64,000 bases of DNA from contig JAKOON010000009.1 of the NCBI GenBank assembly GCA_022577435.1, positions 12,233,911 through 12,297,910 on the forward strand. Reading direction: 5' to 3'. Under the pieces are notes generated by a model that was given only the letters and a program-made list of their open reading frames with translations, searched no databases and had not been told where the DNA came from. The position numbers and the translations under genes were made by a program. This DNA is from Embiotoca jacksoni (lineage: Eukaryota; Chordata; Actinopteri; Embiotocidae). Below are positions 60,206 through 64,000 of the stretch, piece after piece (position 1 is the stretch's first letter; each line of letters opens with the position of its first letter).

Positions 60206-61335
60206 CAGAGACAGGTGCAGATCCCAGAGCTGGCCGCCAATAAGACGTCAGTTGGAGCTTCTGAGGCCGCGTCTCGAAGTTACGAGCCGCATGTAAAACC
60301 AGTAGCCACTTTTTATTGGTGGTGGGTTTAAATTAAACTACATTTGTGAATATGAGGCTACACAAACAACACACATGGTCGCCGACACACATACACACGC
60401 ACAAGAAGGGATGTTCCCAGTGTTTGGTAATGAATGACGCATTTGACAATGTTCCACAACCCAGATTTTTCCTCAGAGATTAGACGGAAAAACACTTGGA
60501 GCAAAACAACACCTATAATATCATTAGAGCTCCACCAAACACCTCATTTCCACAAATGATCATGTATCTTCCCTCACTGCAAAAACACCAGGACAGAAAG
60601 ACACGCCAGGTTTCATTTCACACCTGCAAGTCCAAATGTAGCTGGCGTAAACAAACTCCGGCCATGGCAGTACACTGCAGTGTTTGCGCCTGCGTTTTTA
60701 ACTATATGCATGTGCAAGGTTGTTTTAGCTCAGTTGCAGTCATCTATAATTCAGACTGAAAAGAGCCTTCACACTTAATAGTGCAACGGCCTTGAGTCAA
60801 TGGGAGTTGACTGCTTGGAGCGCAGGCCGGGGGGGGTAGGATGTTTACAGGCCAACAACGCAGCCTCATGTGGTCCACCATTATAATTACACCCGAGGGC
60901 AGATCTTTTTCTCAAACAAATTAAAACCCTAAACGGGCCCTGTAAAAAAGCACAACGGATATCGAGTAAATAAGTGAAACGGGCCGAGGGCTTGTGGTAA
61001 CCAAAATCGCTCACACACATCGGCACCGAAAATCAGCACTTTCAACAGTTTTTCTGCCAACTTTACTAATGCTCCTCTGTTGTGTTAAAAACAGACTCTT
61101 TATCGGCTCCACTTAACGAGCGCAGAGCCATGAGAACTGAGTCCTGCACACAAATACTCCATGAGAACCTCGAGCTGGTAGGCGACGGGAGAATGTTTGG
61201 GTTTTGGGAAAAAAAAAAAATAGGGAAGAAGGTTAATTCAGTTTAGAGCGTCGACATAGTTTGTGGTGTGTAAATGTTACTACAGCCGTAAAGGTTTCGT
61301 TTACAATGTTTGTCCATTGACCACCAGGTCAGGCC

Positions 61336-61372
61336 TCATCATCATCATCATTATTATTATCATCATCATCAG
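61336..61372. repeat. (TCA)n-(TTA)n trinucleotide repeat
   Basis: TCA units, a central TTA block, then TCA units again. Confidence 0.94.
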
Positions 61373-61537
61373 TAACTGTTCTATTCCATTGGGGAGCGGC
61401 TGGTCAATGGTAGGTGACAAAGAATGGAGGGAGCAGGAGAGAGCCACAATCAATCCTCTCCTTGGCCCAATGAGACTCATCTAGGATAGAGCAAGTTAAT
61501 AATGATCCCCAATTAGGCTGTTAGTAGGCAGGGAGGG

Positions 61538-61540
61538 ACA

Positions 61541-61598
<58 letters not shown>
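61538..61598. repeat. (CA)n microsatellite
   Basis: A CA array with one CC interruption near 61549. Confidence 0.97.
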
Positions 61599-61600
<2 letters not shown>

Positions 61601-62003
61601 TTATACAGACACAATGCTAATTCGCTTTTAGATGAGTGACATGCGGAGTGATGTTTGAACTACATTTGATGGACAGGGAGTTTTCGTATGACTCATACAC
61701 CAGCTGACTATGTGTCAGCACACGGGCACATACACAGCAGATGACATAGGAGCAGTGCCGTGAGAACCAGTCCCCCAGCTGCTGTGGGTCTACCTCCATC
61801 TGGAGCATAGGCTGAACACCCCGCCATCACCACCCCTCCATCATCAGCGTCCCTGGTCACTTTACCGCTCCACACCCTCCCTCTCACTCCCCCTCTAAGT
61901 CATCAGACCCCGTCACTGAGAGGCTTGTTATGCTAATCTAGTCTTTGGATGACTGACGCTCTCTAGTACTGGTGAGCCATGACAGACTGCGACAGCGCCG
62001 CCA

Positions 62004-62025
62004 CCCCCCCCCCCCCCCCCCCCCC
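62004..62025. repeat. Poly(C) tract, about 22 bp
   Basis: A pure C run; its length may be uncertain. Confidence 0.95.
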
Positions 62026-64000
62026 TCCTGTCCAACCTGATTCCTTAACTCACTGTCAGAGTCATCACTAACCTTCACTAAACAGCCTTCAGGCTCCCTG
62101 GCTCTTCTTTAGACATAATTCTCTTCTCAGACTGGATTAGTTTGGCCCATTTGCAGAAGTACCAGTAGCAGCTTTCGCTAAAACATTCACATTGGCCAAA
62201 GGACGGAGGCAAGTCTCAAGCTTTTTCCAGGATCATTCAAAACCTGCTGCCTAGCACACAGTTCTTTTTGCCATTTTTGCCATTATGCAGAATATAGTTA
62301 AATTTCCCACGACAGAACGTGTCCAAAACATGCTCATTTTGTGTTAAAAATCCCACAGTGTAATGCTTTGCCTTTAACAGCTCCATTAGAGCAACTTACC
62401 GGTCAATAATGGTGCAAAAATAATTATTCATGAGCATCCAAAACTCAGTATGCTGCTCCAGAGTAAACAATTGTGAGTCTGAAACAAATGAAAACTTTCA
62501 CTATTCACCCCCATGTAAAATACTTTCTCGACTAGTGAACTCATTACTTGGTACATGAACTGCCCCAAATTTTGACTTCATGTGATATCTTCAAATGTAT
62601 TGTTTTGTTCAAATAATGGTCCAAATCCCAATGCTATTATTTCTACCACAGCCAATAACAGACAAAGAAAAGACGAAAAGTGAAGAGCCATTTTTGCTCG
62701 AAAACAGCTTTGAACAATTTTCGAAATAATTGCAGACTTATTTGCGGCCAATTGACTAATCTACTAATTATCTAATCATTTCTGCTCTAAAAGATTGAGT
62801 ATAATCGTGGGGCATAGTAAATAAGGGAACAAGGGCATGTTTCCAGACACACACGACATGGTTCATGCTTTGGGACACAGTAAGTACGTGACCAACGTGA
62901 GTTTTTAGGGACCACGGTAACACCTTGGGAATTTTTTAAATTCTGCTGCTACAATAATAAAATATTACAGTTTCAGTGTCTCTTTATCTATTACATGCTT
63001 CCAGAATTCAAGGTCTGAAAAGTTGGAATTTATCCAGGAAATGTAAGGAATTAATCTTCTTTAACAAAGTTTGAGGATTACACATAATCCCAACTCAGGC
63101 CGCACTCACTAGATTCTTTTCTGAGCTTTCAGCAAGGAATTGTTGACACGCAAGCTCTTTTGCATGTCAAAAAAAAGACGTTTTGATTTCTTCAAACACT
63201 TCTTGTCTATGCTGGCTTAAAAGATAAACATGAAAGGTTTTTATAGATCCTGGAAATCGTGTGACAAAACACTCCACCTGCTCATTTGCTATCGCTGAAA
63301 GTGTGAGGAAAAACTAACGCCTGATATTAGGAATGTTTAGCCAAACAAATATTTTCAAGGGTGAACTTTTATGCAAAATAACTACACAGTTTGGGCAAAA
63401 GGTAAATTAATAAATACTAGTGATGTGAATTTATCTGGGCTGGTATTATTTTGTCAAAGCCATAGTTTAATCCATAATCAGAACAGATTTTTGTGGAAGA
63501 AGCCTCAAGTCTGCGGGGCTTGGAGGGAGACAGAAAAGAAGTGGATTGGAAGCGTTCACTGATGAACCAACTGGTGCCAGCCTTGGCCTAAACAAGATCC
63601 TACAGGCTGAAGGATGACGTTCAAACTGTCGGCAAATGACACACTGCAAAAGTTAAGTTGAGTTGATGTGGTATGGATATGATTAGAGTGGTGTTGAGAC
63701 TCAGCCTAAAGAGGTGGTTAGCTGACGACTATAAGACCTCGCAAACAAGCAGCATTAGCCCGAATGCCTATGGTCCCGCAGCAGCTAGGCTCCCTCTTGC
63801 TTTCATTTGCACCGAAAGCTGACTTTCCCAGCACTGGGGAAAATACAATGAAAGGTTTTTTTTTTTAAGGCCTTTTTTAAAGCTGTCGTCCGTTAGCAAT
63901 GTGGCAGCCCACCATGGGCACACAGACACAAACTCAGGCATTCTGGGTAATTACTGCTAACGACCCCCGCCGCTTGTTAGCCAGACCTCCTATTTTTGCC

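Noticed and set aside
61617..61808. 63-codon minus-strand frame with MLQMEVDPQQLGDWFSRHCSYVICC
   Set aside because: Looks protein-like at first but has no recognised match, no splice context for hibadh, and lies in an intron next to a CA array.

Overview
The window is a piece of a vertebrate genome, almost certainly a teleost fish and probably a percomorph. It covers the 5' (posterior) end of a HoxA cluster and its flank. The evidence is four recognisable split genes in the order hoxa11 (minus), hoxa13 (minus), evx1 (plus), hibadh (minus). Their proteins are clearly vertebrate, Hoxa13 lacks the long alanine tracts of mammals, the spacers are compact, and dinucleotide microsatellites are very frequent. 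Because evx1 is still attached, I read the cluster as the HoxAa copy of the teleost duplication (hoxa11a, hoxa13a). The a/b assignment rests on general knowledge of fish clusters and not on an alignment.

Layout. Positions 1-3.1 kb are the spacer towards hoxa10, which would lie left of the window. It holds a tight cluster of posterior-HOX-type and MEIS-type motifs. hoxa11 occupies 5909-4197 in two exons (299 aa), with its probable 3' UTR to about 3.1 kb and a promoter containing a palindromic E-box and a long GT/GC microsatellite. A 10-kb spacer follows. It contains no hox12 relic, but it does contain a CpG-rich, CCAAT/GC-box/CRE-bearing block at 12.75-13.31 kb that looks like an orphan promoter. 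hoxa13 occupies 17688-16259 in two exons (301 aa). A 9-kb spacer leads to evx1, which is transcribed away from the Hox genes at 27163-29747 in three exons (375 aa).

From 29.75 to about 48.3 kb there is a gene-free interval with several blocks that look like conserved regulatory DNA. One of these carries two CpG-type posterior-HOX sites spaced 22 bp apart. The last four coding exons of hibadh lie at 56466-49527 on the minus strand. Its upstream exons are not in the window, so 56.5-64 kb is read as part of its large intron. The hibadh part is loaded with CA/GT arrays.

Functionally, hoxa11, hoxa13 and evx1 are homeodomain transcription factors of the posterior HoxA landscape (fin/limb, gut and urogenital tract; evx1 also in spinal interneurons). 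hibadh is a mitochondrial valine-catabolism enzyme. In vertebrates it is a bystander whose introns are known to house long-range enhancers for the 5' HoxA genes. I found no new enzymatic or defence-type system, CRISPR array, RNA gene or intact transposon. The observations most worth testing are regulatory: the orphan promoter at 13 kb, the HOX/MEIS motif cluster at 2.1-2.4 kb, the shared E-box of the two Hox promoters, and the paired HOX sites at 37 kb.
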